Source: Liriodendron chinense (Eukaryota; Streptophyta; Magnoliopsida; Magnoliales; Magnoliaceae). Taken from it: a stretch of 64,000 nt of DNA. Each line of letters begins with the position of its first letter. Positions within the stretch are counted from its first letter, which is position 1. The notes beneath the pieces were generated by a model, which was not told the DNA's origin, made no database searches, and worked only from the letters and a program-made list of their open reading frames with translations. Below are positions 1 through 11,199 of this stretch, one piece after another. Location of the stretch: positions 310,001-374,000 of the forward strand of contig PVNU02000866.1 of the NCBI GenBank assembly GCA_003013855.2. The letters are read 5' to 3'. A program made the translations under genes and the position numbers.

Positions 1-1789
1 GACTTGGCTTCCGCAAGCCGCTCCTCCAGCGAGATCTTGTCTTGACGAAAGATCTCCCTCTCTCTCTCTGCTTTCTCCTTCAAACCTGTGAGCTTCGCGA
101 AGTTCGAGTCCAAAGCCTGATACCTATCGGTTAGGACTTGGACTTTCTCGATGAGGATCTTCTTCTCCTCATCTCTCTTCGAGATCACTGCCTCACGGGC
201 CTTGAGCAGTTGATCCCGTCCCTGGACCGCCTTCTCCAAGGCGATCCTCTTCCCTTCTGCCTCATCGATCATGCGACGAGCGGCAACGATATCTCGCTTC
301 GTCCGCAAGATGAGATCTAAGCCCTGCAAAATGAAAAAGAAAAATGTGAGAAAAAACACTTGAGCCCAAAATTAATGAAGTTGAATAAAAACTCCAAGGT
401 CTTACCTGAACCATCCTTACCCCCGCCTCAAGGAAGAGGTTCTCAGGGCTTGGCTCGGGAAGAGAGCCAAAAGTTTGGGGGGTAACGTTGTCGAACAAAA
501 ATTTACAAATTGGGTGGAGGTGACGAGGAATAGAGTATGTCCCACCTCCAGATGGCTGGGCAACGACCAACCCAGTCGTGCCCGCGACAGGCGGGGCCAC
601 CGACTCGCGAGCAGGTCCCTGCTCGACAGCAGGGATCAGCTCGCGAGCAGGAACCGGCTCGCGAGGTTCTATTTGCTTGCGAGCCTCTTCAGCTGGGTGG
701 TAGCTGGACCCTGCCCCATCCGGGGAGTTGTCAGTGATGTTAATCACTGGTGGTCCAGGTGCGACCACCAGTGGGTGAATGTTGGGCACCAGCGGTGCCC
801 CCACAGTGCTCGCGAGAAGAGCAGGTTGGTCGCTACCCTTGTGGGCGGATGGTTGAGAAGGTCCGGCAGACTTTTTCTGCCTTTTCGAATTTGTGCCTTT
901 TAATTGAGGCAACAGACCCCTCTTTTCTCCCGCCTTTGTCATTGCGACTTCTTCACTGGATATCAATCCCGCTGCTGTGAGTCGCGAGGGGAACAAGCAA
1001 GCCTCGATGTGCCTATCACCAACAGGCACCTTGTACACCCTTACTATCTTCTCGTTAATCCCTCCCTTCAAATTTGGTTTGTTCAAGGCCGGGATACCTG
1101 CGAGCACAAACAGAGGTCAAAGAATGAAACCCTAAAATTCTAACTGGAGAAACAGCACAATGTGGGATTGTGCCTACCTTCACAGAAAAAATGGGTAACT
1201 CCTGGACCCCTGGAGGAGGCAGACTCCCAATTCCCGGAAGCATAGAACCACCGTTTCCTCCAGCCGGGATAGTTCGAGGAGGGCTTCCCCAACACGAAGT
1301 TATCCCGGTGCCAGTAACAGAGGTAGTACCAACCTTCGCTGGAGGGTGCTTTCTTCAAGCGGAACATACGGAGGAATTCTTCAGCGGTGAGCTCCCCGTT
1401 GCCGGCCTGAGCCCAAAGGGCGAAGGAGCCAGGACCACCCTCCATCCATTCACAATAAGTTGCCCGGGGGCAATCTTATAGCTTCGCAGCACATCCTTAA
1501 CGAAAGGATGGAGTGGAAGGCGTACCCCCAGGATGAGCTGGTACTCATAGAAGGCCACACATCCTGGGGGAGGAGAGTCCGGTGTTTCTCCATCTCCGGG
1601 CAACCGGAGAGTGACGGAGTCAGGGATCCGAAATCTCTCCCGTAATTCAGCCAACCGGTCCTCCGATAAAATGGAGGGATATCCGGCCGCCGTATATCTG
1701 TCTGCCGGAACCCTCGCATTACTAGAAGCAGAGGATTCCGGTGTAGCATCTCCCAGTGGGACGGTGGTCTCATCAGAGTCTCCAGCCAT
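1..1789 (-). pseudogene. Tat accessory ORF ('putative gypsy-type transposon' family), three exons, 3' truncated by the window and frameshifted
   Basis: Antisense accessory gene of element E. Start codon at 1789-1787 (MAGDSDE, matching MAGSSDE in element A). Exon 1 runs 1789-1178, intron 1 1177-1098 (GT...AG), exon 2 1097-406, intron 2 405-324 (GT...AG), and exon 3 from 323 off the left edge. Exon 1 carries the conserved domain I associate with the Pfam family for a putative gypsy-type transposon (VPADRYTAAGYPSIL, then PGCVAFYEYQ and PGQLIVNGW). Exon 2 is low-complexity (Pro/Ser/Ala, with a KRQKK basic patch) and exon 3 is a charged coiled coil. A single-base deletion relative to the homologue in element A, near 1428-1436, shifts the frame, so this copy is probably dead. 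The function of the family is unknown; the name reflects where it is found, not an activity. Confidence 0.75.
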
Positions 1790-1956
1790 CAGGTGGTTAA
1801 AGAAGATAAAAAAGAAAAAAGAAAAGAAATGTACCCAAGAACGAAAGAAAGAGGAAGAAGGAACACCGGCGAAAGGAGTATGAGAGGAAGATGACGGGAG
1901 AATTCTTTCCTTCGAAAAAACTTTTGTAGAAAACCAGAGAAATGGCGGACTCCATA

Positions 1957-1964
1957 TATTTATA
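1957..1964 (-). promoter_or_regulatory. TATA box of the antisense accessory gene in element E
   Basis: TATAAATA on the minus strand, about 168 bp upstream of the accessory start codon at 1789. Elements A and D have the same arrangement with similar spacing, which supports a real promoter separate from the LTR. Confidence 0.6.
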
Positions 1965-2211
1965 GGCAATCATTCCGCCGCATCTGGTGATACGTGGCAG
2001 CCCCCCCTTTGGCGCGGCAGTCGAGCAGGCACGCCCATTAACTCTCCGGACACGTGGCGAGCGTCTCTTCACTTCCTGACTGCGGAAAGGCTGCGAAAAG
2101 CTGGCGCTCATTAATTCTAGCCTAATCATGTACGGTTTCGTTCTCGATAAAGGTAGCAGGCAGGTTACGTGTGATAGTGAATAGAAGTCCTTCCCTTAGA
2201 ATTCTTGACGG

Positions 2212-2230
2212 AAAGGACTTGGGGGGTATC
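2212..2230 (+). other. Polypurine tract of element E
   Basis: Purine-rich AAAGGACTTGGGGGG followed by TATC, ending directly at the TGTTATAG start of the 3' LTR. It is the expected plus-strand primer for reverse transcription, and its side of the LTR fixes the orientation of the element. Confidence 0.75.
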
Positions 2231-2270
2231 TGTTATAGTCAAAAATAGCGAAGATCATCTGCTGGTGATA

Positions 2271-2545
2271 GACCCGCGAGCACGTCTATCCGACTATCGA
2301 GAACGTCTGTTCGCGACTCGTATATTCTGATGATGCGCCGACCCCGCGAGCACGTCTATCCGACTATCGAGAACGTCTGTTCGCGACTCGTATATTCTGA
2401 TGATGCGCCGACCCCACGAGCACGTCTATCCGACTATCGAGAACGTCTGTTCGCGACTCGTATATTCTGATGATGCGCCGACCCCGCGAGCACGTCTATC
2501 CGACTATCGAGATCGTCTGTTCGTGACTCGCATATTAGGAAAAAC
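2271..2545 (+). repeat. 70-bp tandem repeat in the U3 of the element E LTR
   Basis: The motif CCGCGAGCACGTCTATCC recurs at 2271, 2341, 2411 and 2481, exactly 70 bp apart; the last copy is diverged and partial. GCGAGCACG- and CTCGCGA-type words recur in each copy. U3 tandem repeats often act as enhancers in LTRs, but nothing here shows this directly. Confidence 0.85.
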
Positions 2546-2903
2546 GATGCTCGATTACCAAAGCTTCGAGAAGTTGTATTTTCCCTGCGAGCATACCTTC
2601 TCACAAGTCGTTGAAAGGTATCGTATCTAAATGAGCGGGCACTTGGACTCGCGACCATCTTCCAACACGCGAACAGTTTTTTCTGTGGTGACATCTCTTA
2701 GCCCTCAATACCAGCAGCCCGCATAGGCCGAGATTGGGGCTTATCTTCTTCAGTGGTTCCGAGTCTCAAGGGATCGCTATCAAGGAACGAAGCTATCGGA
2801 CGAGTCATTGGATTAGATTTCCCTTCTATATGAGGATAAGATTCTTATCCCATGAAATCAAGGATCTCGATATTTTACGTAACAGATTGGATTATTTCTG
2901 ATC

Positions 2904-2912
2904 TATATAAGG
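2904..2912 (+). promoter_or_regulatory. TATA box of the element E LTR promoter
   Basis: CTATATAAGG followed by GACTCCATTAAG; the same TATA plus CTCCATTAAG context occurs in the element A LTRs on the minus strand. This would set the start of R. Confidence 0.65.
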
Positions 2913-3135
2913 AGAAGACTCCATTAAGATGAAGGTAAACAATATTCAATCTCTAGCCTTCTTTTACCTGGTTATTTTTCTTCTTGCTTTGGCTGACTTA
3001 AGCATCGGAGGGCTAACGGCTGGACACCAGCCACCCTTAGTTGCTTTCTGTCTTCTTACAGGTCCGGCGGAGGAAATCTCTGTTGGAGAGAAGGTGAACG
3101 ACCGGAGGATCCTGTTACAAAGTCTGACGTTAACA

Positions 3136-3360
3136 ACATGTAACAATGAATGAAGAGGAGATTTGCAAGAGAGAATGCATCCCGACATGTCGGTATTTGT
3201 CATGTCATAAATTGGGTTTATAGCCATTGGATATGCTGTTATGTTTGGTGATCCAAACTAACGTGCAAAGCCAGATGGTTAGGATATCCTTCGAGGTTGG
3301 CCCGCAATTCAGAAGGTTTGAACCATTTGTACTCTAGTCTCTTTCGTCCCTTAAAATTGA
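3136..3360. other. Flank to the right of element E, no feature seen
   Basis: Ordinary sequence next to the retrotransposon, beginning with the putative target copy ACATG. No gene or repeat recognised. Confidence 0.5.
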
Positions 3361-3792
3361 GAGCGGATTAGTGGGTGTTACTTGATCGGGGCCGTCCATC
3401 AGTTTTTCCAGCGCATTTTAGTCCATGGTCCCAAAAATGAAGCAATCCAAATCTCTAGTGGACTACACAGTGGGGATTGAACACCTACCAATATTAAAAA
3501 CTTCTTGATGGCCACAAAAGTTTTGGATCAAGCTGATATTTGTATTTTCCCTTCATCCAGGTCTTATCAACAGATTGGATAGCAAAAAATGTTTCTGGTG
3601 GGCCTTAGGAAGTTTTTAATGGAGGGCATTCAATGACCATTGTTTCCTGCAGTGTGCTCCACTTGAGATTTGGATCTGCTTCATTTTTTGGAACCATGCC
3701 TAAAATGAGCTGGAAAAACTTGTGGACGGAGTAGATCGACAACACATACATCAAGGTGGGCCCATGTTATCCAGCTAACACCTCATCCGCTC
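3361..3792. mobile_element. MITE-like element (about 430 bp), family rich in GTGGACC/GGGCCCAC words
   Basis: Bounded by inverted ends: GAGCGGATTAGTGGGTGTTA on the left and, read in reverse complement from the right, GAGCGGATGAGGTGTTAGC. The body is the same non-coding sequence that recurs at 44797-46385 and 53690-54160 (for example ATTTGGATCTGCTTCATTTTT and a phrase like AAACTTTTGTGGCC in either orientation). No ORF. I did not find a convincing target-site duplication, so the superfamily is open. Confidence 0.6.
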
Positions 3793-4640
3793 CCCCATAA
3801 AACTGGCCCACTTCCGTGCAAATAGAGCGAATCAGCCCATTGAAAGTCCAACAAACATTTAATTCTATCCATAAGATTGAAATGTCTGGATGAGTAGGGC
3901 CACAGGATTTGAAAGCATGCACACAATTTTGGAGACTTTCGCACAAAGGGTCCACCTAACTTCTACCCAAAATCGAAAGGAGCCAATCACTATTCTGATC
4001 CTACCGTTAAAATGCCATCAAACATAAACAACAGTTTAGATCATCCTTTGTTAACTATCCATAGGCTTGTATTCAACAAAGAAGAGGTATTATTATTCAC
4101 ACACCACCCAAAGGTTCTCTGTCTTCAATTTCTATAGGTGGGGCCATAGTTCCATGATCCCATCCGACGGTCCTCACCATGGATTGCCAAAAATCCTCTA
4201 GATTAAAAAAATCTTTACGTACAATATTGTGCCTTTTTCTTAGTTGAATGTGAACTGCTGTTGCATTTCCTCTCTTAACCGTCTATTGTTAACCATCTAT
4301 AGGGAATTTTTACAATCTATGTGTTTCTGGTGTAGTTCTTCATCCACAGTGGCTCCCACAATATCAACGGTTTGGATCACCAAACCGTGGACTCAGTTGG
4401 CTCATAACCTTTCAGAAAACATTGTACGATGATACCTATGATAAGAGAGGTTTGCGTGTTTTTATTATTCCTTCACTTAACTTCCTAACCATCTCTTTGA
4501 CATTTTATTTGTTCAAATGAAAAGAATGAGAAGGTGAACTAACAACAAAACAATACAACCAACCACAGGAAATCTCCCTACCAACAAATGCAAAACCAAC
4601 CAAACAACACTCATTTTCTCACCCAAACATTGATCTCTTC
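3793..4640. other. Intergenic / upstream region of the proline-rich protein gene
   Basis: No coding region recognised. It contains WGGGCCCAC-like words and AT-rich stretches; part may be old MITE debris. The last ~100 bp are pyrimidine-rich, as is common before plant TATA boxes. Confidence 0.4.
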
Positions 4641-4654
4641 TGCTACTATCCTCC

Positions 4655-4663
4655 CTATAAAAG
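4655..4663 (+). promoter_or_regulatory. TATA box of the proline-rich protein gene
   Basis: CTATAAAAG about 89 bp upstream of the ATG at 4744. The spacing fits a short plant 5' UTR. Confidence 0.65.
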
Positions 4664-4743
4664 GCCCAAACCATTAGCTTCTCTTCATCATATCTCATTC
4701 ATATATCATAACTAGTTTAGTACCTCTTCCCACACTACCATTC

Positions 4744-5205
4744 ATGGCTTCAAAAACTTGCTTCTTCTTATGTCTGCTCATTTTTGCGACACTTGGCCAC
4801 GACGCATGCCTTGCGGCCCGGCACTTGTTGGACACTCCTGTGCCAGCTGCTCCACCGCCAGTGCCAACTATCCCGACCCTGCCGAAACCCACAATACCAA
4901 CATTGCCTCCCATGCCTACGGTACCAACTCTACCTATGCCAACGTTACCACCATTGCCTAGTGCCCAATTGCCACCTTTGCCTGCCGTGCCTACATTCCC
5001 TAAGGCAACATTGCCACCTTCATCTACCCAATTGCCTCCTCTGCCTGTGACACCGAATTTGCCAAAGCCTACATTGCCGCCGCTGCCGACCATGCCTACC
5101 ATCCCCTCCATTCCAACAATCCCAACCATTCCCTCCATCCCAACCTTCCCTTCAATCCCAACCATCCCTAAAATCCCTTTCCTCTCTCCACCCCCTTCAA
5201 ACTAG
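4744..5205 (+). CDS. Secreted proline-rich cell-wall protein (PELPK/PRP-like), 153 aa, single exon
   Basis: The only intact-looking cellular gene in the window. The N-terminus is a signal peptide: a short polar start, the hydrophobic core CFFLCLLIFATLG, then a likely cut near ACLAA/RHLLD. The mature protein is almost entirely proline-rich, built of short units of the P-T-I/L-P type (PTIPTLPKP, MPTLPPLP, IPTIPSIP), ending in LSPPPSN. Such proteins are usually secreted to the plant cell wall or apoplast; no enzyme domain is present. The start was chosen because it precedes the signal peptide and lies 89 bp after a TATA box. The reverse strand is also open and glycine-rich, but only as a mirror of the proline codons. 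The exact subfamily is not certain. Confidence 0.85.
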   Translation: MASKTCFFLCLLIFATLGHDACLAARHLLDTPVPAAPPPVPTIPTLPKPTIPTLPPMPTVPTLPMPTLPPLPSAQLPPLPAVPTFPKATLPPSSTQLPPLPVTPNLPKPTLPPLPTMPTIPSIPTIPTIPSIPTFPSIPTIPKIPFLSPPPSN

Positions 5206-7173
5206 CCCATTATAGCTATGTGGAGTATGGCCCACTCGTTGATATACTTAGTTTGTTACGTTGGGTGGTACTAGGACATCACCAGTATTATTTATATTAG
5301 TCCTTCATGTGAGGACACAATGTCTTGTGAAGACTACTTTTAAGGGAGATTTGTAGGTCTGGGGATTGTACACTCTCTGCATTTCTTTTGGCACTTTTAG
5401 CTGTATTGCATTCTTATTCTATCTTTATGAGATTTGGTTACCGATATTGAAGTATTTGTATTTACTTTTATTGGTCATTTGGGACTCAGCATGTATGGGA
5501 ATGTCATTTTCATTACTAAATTCTCATTCATTTGGTGTTGATTGGATATCATGGACCTGCCAAACGTTTCTCTCTTGGGGGGCAAGAAGTTGTTTGCAAG
5601 ACATGGGAGAAAGGGGTGGGGTGGGCAAAAGCTGCTGAAAAGGGGTAGTAGTGATTTGATTCTTTATTTTCGTATGCTCAAGCACTTTGAAATTGTACAT
5701 GTGACAAAGCTTTAACTTAATTAAACCATCCTAGTCATATATAGGAAACTTTAGGTAGGACATCATCCAAAATTTGAATTGATTTAATGATCCTAAACTC
5801 TAATTAATAACCATTTGCTTATTGAACTTGGACCACTGATTGTTTCCATATAGTGGGTATTAAAGTTTCCTTATTTTGAAAAGAAGAAAAGCCTTTAATA
5901 AGCAAGCGGCGGCTTCTCCTGCTTACCTAGATGCCCTTACTTTTACTTTAAAAATGAACCAATGTCTTTTGATGACACAGCTTCAGCTATTTGGAAAACT
6001 AATTATGATATGAATTTTGCCCCCAGCAACTCTCATTATATACTGTAGAGAGGTACAATAAAGATGATTAGTTTTAAAATGGCTTATAGAGAAAAGAAGA
6101 AAAAAAATTATTAAATCAAGGTTGGCATATGTAAGGACCATTATGTGAAACAAGCAATTGCAAACATGCAATTCCATGTTCACTTCAAATTGTTATTTTT
6201 CTCAAATTAAATATTATTAAAAAAATAAAAATAAATTCAATTAGCCTAATTCAGAATTTTCATTAAAAAAGATGCATCTATTTAAAGATGCATCTATTTA
6301 AAAATGCATCTAGACTTCATTCATGAAGTGTGGATCATTGTATATTTTTGTATAATTAGCCTATTGGGAATGTCTGAAGAGATTCTTTGGACATGACTCA
6401 TTCCATGATGTGGCTGACCAGATGAACCGTGAAGGTCCTACAAGATCATCCTCACTTGCATCCTTGATATGGTTTGGTTTGGTGTTATCTTTCCTTTCTT
6501 TCATTGGTTATGCATTGAACAATTTCAAAGAATCAACAAATGTCTACTGGGTTTGGTTTGGAGCTATAGATCTTCCATTTTTATGGATTAAGAGCATGTT
6601 TTGAATGTCAGAAAAGAAAAAAGAAAATTTGTAATGATTATCCAATGATGAATTCCATGTCAGCAGTAGTAAAACATGGATTCCATATTTAGATGATTTA
6701 TTTGGATGGCAAGTGAAAATCTCATTTTTGTAAGAGAATACCTTGTAACTTGTAATTGGTGCTTGGGATTTGATTATGAAAACTATAAAGATTGCTATAT
6801 TGAATCCACCCTCTTCCTTGCTATCCAAACAACACAAAAATCTCCCATCAATGAAAAACACTTTCCATTTCCCTCCATCGTTATCCTCCTATCAAAACAC
6901 ATGCCGTAAGTTTCAAAGAATCAGTGACTGGTTCACTAATTTGGTCCACAAGTACAGTTTCTTGTATTCATTGGAATCATTACATGAACTTCATATGCCC
7001 AGTAAATAATAAGTGTTTATAATGCGCTTGTTTGGATTCACTGAAATACAAACAGAGGTAATGTTATTTCCATGGAAATATCGTTTTTGTTCTTTTTATT
7101 TTTTCCACAAATTTTCTGAAAGTGTTGTTTCCATATCCTTCCCATTTCCTGGAAAAGGGCTCCTTTTTCATTT
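5206..7173. other. Downstream region of the proline-rich gene, no further gene seen
   Basis: Presumed 3' UTR followed by AT-rich intergenic DNA. ORFs here are short and have no recognisable domain. Element D begins at 7174 after its target copy CATTT (7169-7173). Confidence 0.5.
6271..6313 (+). repeat. 16-bp tandem repeat, about 2.7 copies
   Basis: The unit GATGCATCTATTTAAA recurs at 6271, 6287 and 6303 (the last with one change). Short minisatellite in AT-rich intergenic DNA. Confidence 0.8.
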
Positions 7174-7998
7174 TGTTGACGGTAAATCTCATCATCAGAT
7201 GTTGGTCAGGGACCAATTAGTTGATCAGAGACCAACTTGAGCCTCTACCGTTAAATTTGAAGGATGATGATGAAGATCTGAAGTTTTGGGGACCTGCAAG
7301 TACCACCAAAAGTTAGGATGGCCGCTGGTGGTTCCGGCTGATGGCCCTTCGATGCCTAAGTCAGTGACTATAGGATGATGAAAGAGAATAACTCTCTGTA
7401 TTGCTGTTTTTTTTTGTACCTTAGATCATAGCATGGAGGGGTATTTATAATATATATCCTTACCGTAGTTGAGTAGGATTCTGACTCTGTCGAGATCTAC
7501 CTCTGCGTAGGATGGATCATGTATCGTGGCCGGATACGTCATTACTTTAGAGATAAGTTGTGAGATTATCTACGTCATGCGGATATTTCTCTTGTCAACG
7601 GGGAAGTGAATCCCGTGACTTGCGGGACACGTGACAGAGTCCTGATTTCTTGGGGAGTAGCGCTAGTAACGCTCGAAGAGTAGTAGTCGGTCAGGCGTAG
7701 TCGATGATAAGTCCGCTCATCAGCGGTTGGTTGTAGATGAAAGAAGTAGACAAGCACCAAAGCATTAACCGAACACTCGAGAGATTCCTTAATGCCGACC
7801 ACTTGGGTCTGATGAGGTTGGTCGGGCACTGAAGGGTGCCAACCAGTCGGGCTTGATAGGTAATCCAGTGTAGTGAAATACAGACGTAGCCAATACCAAA
7901 CACTCGAGTGCTCAGGCACAGAGATAGAGAATATCAGTTTTCACCCGTGCGTAGCTTTAACCACACAAAAGCGGTGTATCCCAAATTTACCCATAACA
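7174..7998 (-). repeat. Element D 3' LTR (825 bp)
   Basis: Starts TGTTGACGGTAAATC and ends TTTACCCATAACA. It matches the LTR at 33768-34626 apart from scattered substitutions and one roughly 35-bp length difference. It is the 3' LTR because a purine tract on the minus strand (AGCAGGGGGACTGG, plus-strand 8001-8016) abuts its right end. Confidence 0.88.
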
Positions 7999-8776
7999 AC
8001 CAGTCCCCCTGCTCTCTAGTCTATTTTGAATGACTTGAGAGCATGAATGCAGAAAAAGGGAACTATCATTCGATCCTCTCACCATCTCAGAAGATTAGAA
8101 GTACATTACGTGGCATTGCCCTTCCCGTGCTTTGAATCAATGCAGGTTTGGTTTTCCTGTCCATATTTATTGTGTACGGAAGATGAAGCAAAGCGATCAA
8201 CTCGGTGCTGACACATGGCATCCTCGGAAGCTGAAGCAATCACATGGAGATCTATAAATGGGATCCTTATCCTTCGCTTTTGATCCAAGCTTTACGAAAA
8301 ACTCACATGGACTCTATTGGTCTGGTTCTGCTTCTTCCAAAATTTCGGGAGGACTTGGATATTCCAACTCCCATCAAGGCAATGGCTTGGAAAATCATCT
8401 TCTTCTTGAACAGCGATCATGGGGTAAGATCTTTCATGCAAGGACTCTCCACGAAGGGGATGCTCATGGCTTTCCGATCGTAGATCTGCTTGTTACAAAG
8501 AGGCTCACATTGGGATGAGAAGGGTACTCGACTTATAAGATGGCACCCATGCTTGGCAGAAATCTGCCTATGTGTGGGAACTGTTGCCCTTGGCCTTTGG
8601 TCCGATCTCCTTTGGGAAGGAAAGAGGCACTGGACGAATGGATGAGGGTGGGGACGAGGTTGGAGAATGAGGGCATTGAGTTACTCTTTTGATGTTCCAC
8701 GAGCCTCAAGACATTCTCATCAGCCTTTTTCTACTCCAAAGTTGAAAGTTGCTTTGAACGAAGTACTTTTGCTAAG
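7999..8776. other. Element D internal non-coding segment, left of nested element B
   Basis: Follows the polypurine tract of D. In the uninterrupted element it continues at 28787. Short ORFs exist (8244-8518) but resemble nothing I recognise. It lies between the polypurine tract and the promoter of the accessory gene. Confidence 0.5.
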
Positions 8777-8781
8777 AGCAG
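8777..8781. repeat. Target-site duplication AGCAG of element B (left copy)
   Basis: AGCAG at 8777-8781 immediately before the left LTR of B, repeated at 28782-28786 immediately after its right LTR. This proves that B inserted into D as one unit. Confidence 0.9.
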
Positions 8782-10337
8782 TGTTCACTCCCCAAGTGTA
8801 AGGTTGCGAAGTAGTAATAATTCGGAAAGACCGAGTATCATTTCCACAGAGATTTATGAATGGGTATTCTCAGATTTTGTCTAAAATAACTAGTGATTAA
8901 GATCCTATTAAGAACTAAAACTGGAAAATAGCAATTTGGGTTTAAACAGTGAATGGTTAAGGTAATTTCAATCTAAAAAGGCACTAGAGCGCCAAGGATC
9001 CACTTTTGATAAGTTTCAATGCATCAACACAACTAGGTCTCTCACAACTCAATCGGAATCGAATTCATATCTCTATCCGATCGGAATATAGAGCGGTTAA
9101 ATCATCAATTATCCAAAATAAGTGCTTATTCATTGATTTGATTCCCACAACCATGCTCAAGCCTTGGGCACACTCAATTGTATAGGCCAAGCCTCTTTCC
9201 AATCTAGTTGAGATTCATAATCATAGCTTTCACCAAATCCTGTCACTAGACCTGATTACAACTCATGATTAGAACTCTAATTAAATCAAAATCAATCAAT
9301 AAACAACTATTCCAGATTATACAACAAAAGATAAGAACTTTAGTTGAATGAGTTCCCACATGAAAATCAGGCCATTGCATACAAGGCAATCAAAGCGTCT
9401 ACCATGCCCAGAGTCGATGGTAGATCAATGAACTACACAAGCATAAACAAGGCTCAAAAGCTAAGATACTAAGTCAGGATCACTAAGAATCACATGAGCC
9501 CGGAGTCATCAAGAGATCAAAGTAAAAACCAACATAGTACTCGATTCAAACTCATATTGAACTAAAATTCATCAATTATAGCATAAAAGGAAACCTAGGT
9601 TGCATTAATCCATCAAAAACGAATCAAAAGCTTCACCTCTTAGCCCTAGCTAAGAGGTTTTAGTTCATCTCTAACATCCTTGAACTAGAAGCCTCTAAAA
9701 ACATAAAAAATAACTAAAACAGGAAGAAAACTAGAAATCCGAAGTCGAATCTGTCTCCTAAGCAATCTCCACGTCCTAGCCTCCTCTGGTATGAAGGGAA
9801 GGCGTCCTTTTATAGCTTGGAGGTGTCCTTTACGCAAGAAAGTTTCAGATTTCGCGTAATCTTACGCACTTGCGCAGAAAATTCCGGAAATCCAAAATAG
9901 AAAGATCCGTTTACACATGGCCGACCGGTCTGGACCAGTCAGACTGGGCTAGCCGACCGGTCTGGACCGGTCGGAGATTGTGTCCAGAGGCTATAGCCGA
10001 CCAGTCAAGACCGGTAGGGCTCTGTTCCTGATCAGTCCTCTTGGCATGTAGTGAGTGGCCGACCGGTCTTGACCGGTCTAGCCTCTTGTCTTCTTTATTT
10101 ATTTCTTTCTTTCTTCTTTTCTCTTCTCTCCTTGCTTTGTCTTTCTTTGGTCCTTCTTCCACCTTCATCCTATGGTCTTCAATGCTCTTAAAGAGATCCA
10201 TTTAGTCTTTAATTTGTGAAATCTCCCTCTTGTTCCTACAATCACCAATCATGCATTAGAATAGTCCTTTAAACATGTAAACCGTGCATAATGAGTGATG
10301 AATTGGGGTTAGAATATGCACAATTAAGAGCTCAACA
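8782..10337 (-). repeat. Element B 3' LTR (1556 bp)
   Basis: Starts TGTTCACTCCCC, ends AGCTCAACA. Its right edge abuts CACCCCCCAACC, which on the minus strand is a polypurine tract, so it is the 3' LTR of a minus-oriented element. It is near-identical to 27218-28781. It carries a cluster of GACCGGTC palindromes at about 9918-10080. Confidence 0.88.
9918..10080. repeat. Cluster of GACCGGTC-type palindromes in the element B LTR
   Basis: CCGACCGGTCTGGACCGGTC and near variants recur several times in about 160 bp; the same cluster is at 28352-28530 in the other LTR. The 8-bp core GACCGGTC is self-complementary, so pairs of copies can form hairpins. Confidence 0.8.
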
Positions 10338-11199
10338 CACCCCCCAACCAGCATTTTGCTAGTCCCTAGCAAAACATGCGTGAAACAAGTTTCATTCTCC
10401 AAAACCCAACTCTCTTCTAGAAACTATTCTTCTATATATTCCAAGACACATAAGCGTAAAAATCAGAGAAATTCGGTGATAAAGGTTGAAACCTTAAACT
10501 CTCAGAACATAATAAGTGTTTATATGAAATTCCCGCTGATTAATTGACAAATAGAAGAACTTGAACAAATTCAACCTAATGTGCATAGTGAAGGTTCATC
10601 TCATGAGTTTCCTGGGTTATCTTCTTCATAGATCAACTATACTATAGATCTCAAGGTGTATAGAGTAACAACAATTTTCCACCATTTTTCCATCATTCCC
10701 AATTTCATCCTTCCTTTTCCTTTTTCTTTTACATTAGATAGGATTTTTAGAAATCCATATCTTTCGTTATTTTCCCATGGACAAGGATGGACAAAGTACC
10801 CCGGCTTGGTTCCTCAACACCTCAAATCTAAGTCTAGCCAATCCAAAAATCACATAATCCGTTCAAATCATGAAAATCGTGTAATGTAAACTAGGTGTAA
10901 AAGTGTTCAAATTTTCTTTCAATCATATAAATAGGGGAATTCACATATAAAACCATTATATTAAGAGAAGTTCAAAGCTTGCAACATCACTCACTTCGTA
11001 TCTCCTCCTCTTATACTCATATCATCTTGAATGCATAGAAACAACGTTTTCCAAAAGAGTTTTGAATTTTAGAAAAATTGAAAATTTTCTACATAATTGC
11101 TCGAAATGTCACAAAAGCTAGTAGATTCATCTAAAGAATCTCACCCCCCAACCAAAATCTTACATTATCCTCAATGTAATAAGATATGCAATATGCATG
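10338..11199 (-). other. Element B (or C) 3' internal region, non-coding
   Basis: Starts at the polypurine tract (plus strand CACCCCCCAACCAGC). A second C-rich motif, CACCCCCCAACC followed by AAAATCTTACATT (11143-11170), reads on the minus strand as TGAGGATAATGTAAG then GGTTGGGGGGTG, a phrase I remember from the 3' non-coding part of Athila-like elements. No ORF is recognisable. Element A interrupts it at 11199; the sequence resumes at 22307. Confidence 0.55.

Larger units (their letters stand above)
1..3135 (+). mobile_element. Element E: right end of a Tat-type Ty3 LTR retrotransposon, cut by the window edge
   Basis: Only the 3' part is in the window: an accessory gene on the opposite strand (1-1789), a polypurine tract (2212-2230) and a full 3' LTR (2231-3135). 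The orientation is inferred from the polypurine tract lying immediately left of an LTR that starts TGTTATAGTC and ends GACGTTAACA, so gag-pol should lie to the left of the window on the plus strand. The R/U5 part of the LTR resembles that of element A at 11200-22306, and the accessory gene has the same three-exon layout, so E and A belong to one family. The base pairs after the LTR (ACATG) are the expected right target-site copy; the left copy is outside the window. Confidence 0.85.
2231..3135 (+). repeat. 3' LTR of element E (905 bp)
   Basis: Begins TGTTATAGTC and ends GACGTTAACA (TG...CA ends with a short inverted TGTTA/TAACA). It holds four tandem copies of a 70-bp unit in U3, a TATA box at 2904, and an R/U5 stretch (around 2990-3130) clearly similar to that in the LTRs of element A. 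A spurious ORF at 2929-3153 is LTR sequence, not a gene. Confidence 0.85.

Noticed and set aside
475..980. Plus-strand ORFs overlapping the accessory gene exon 2 of element E
   Set aside because: The minus-strand frame has splice sites and homology to element A; the plus-strand frames are shadows.
4695..5165. Long minus-strand Gly-rich ORF opposite the proline-rich gene
   Set aside because: It is the mirror of proline codons (CCN to NGG) and has no signal or domain; the plus-strand frame has a signal peptide and TATA box.
8244..8518. Overlapping plus-strand ORFs in the left internal part of element D
   Set aside because: No domain; located in a region that is non-coding in the related element A.
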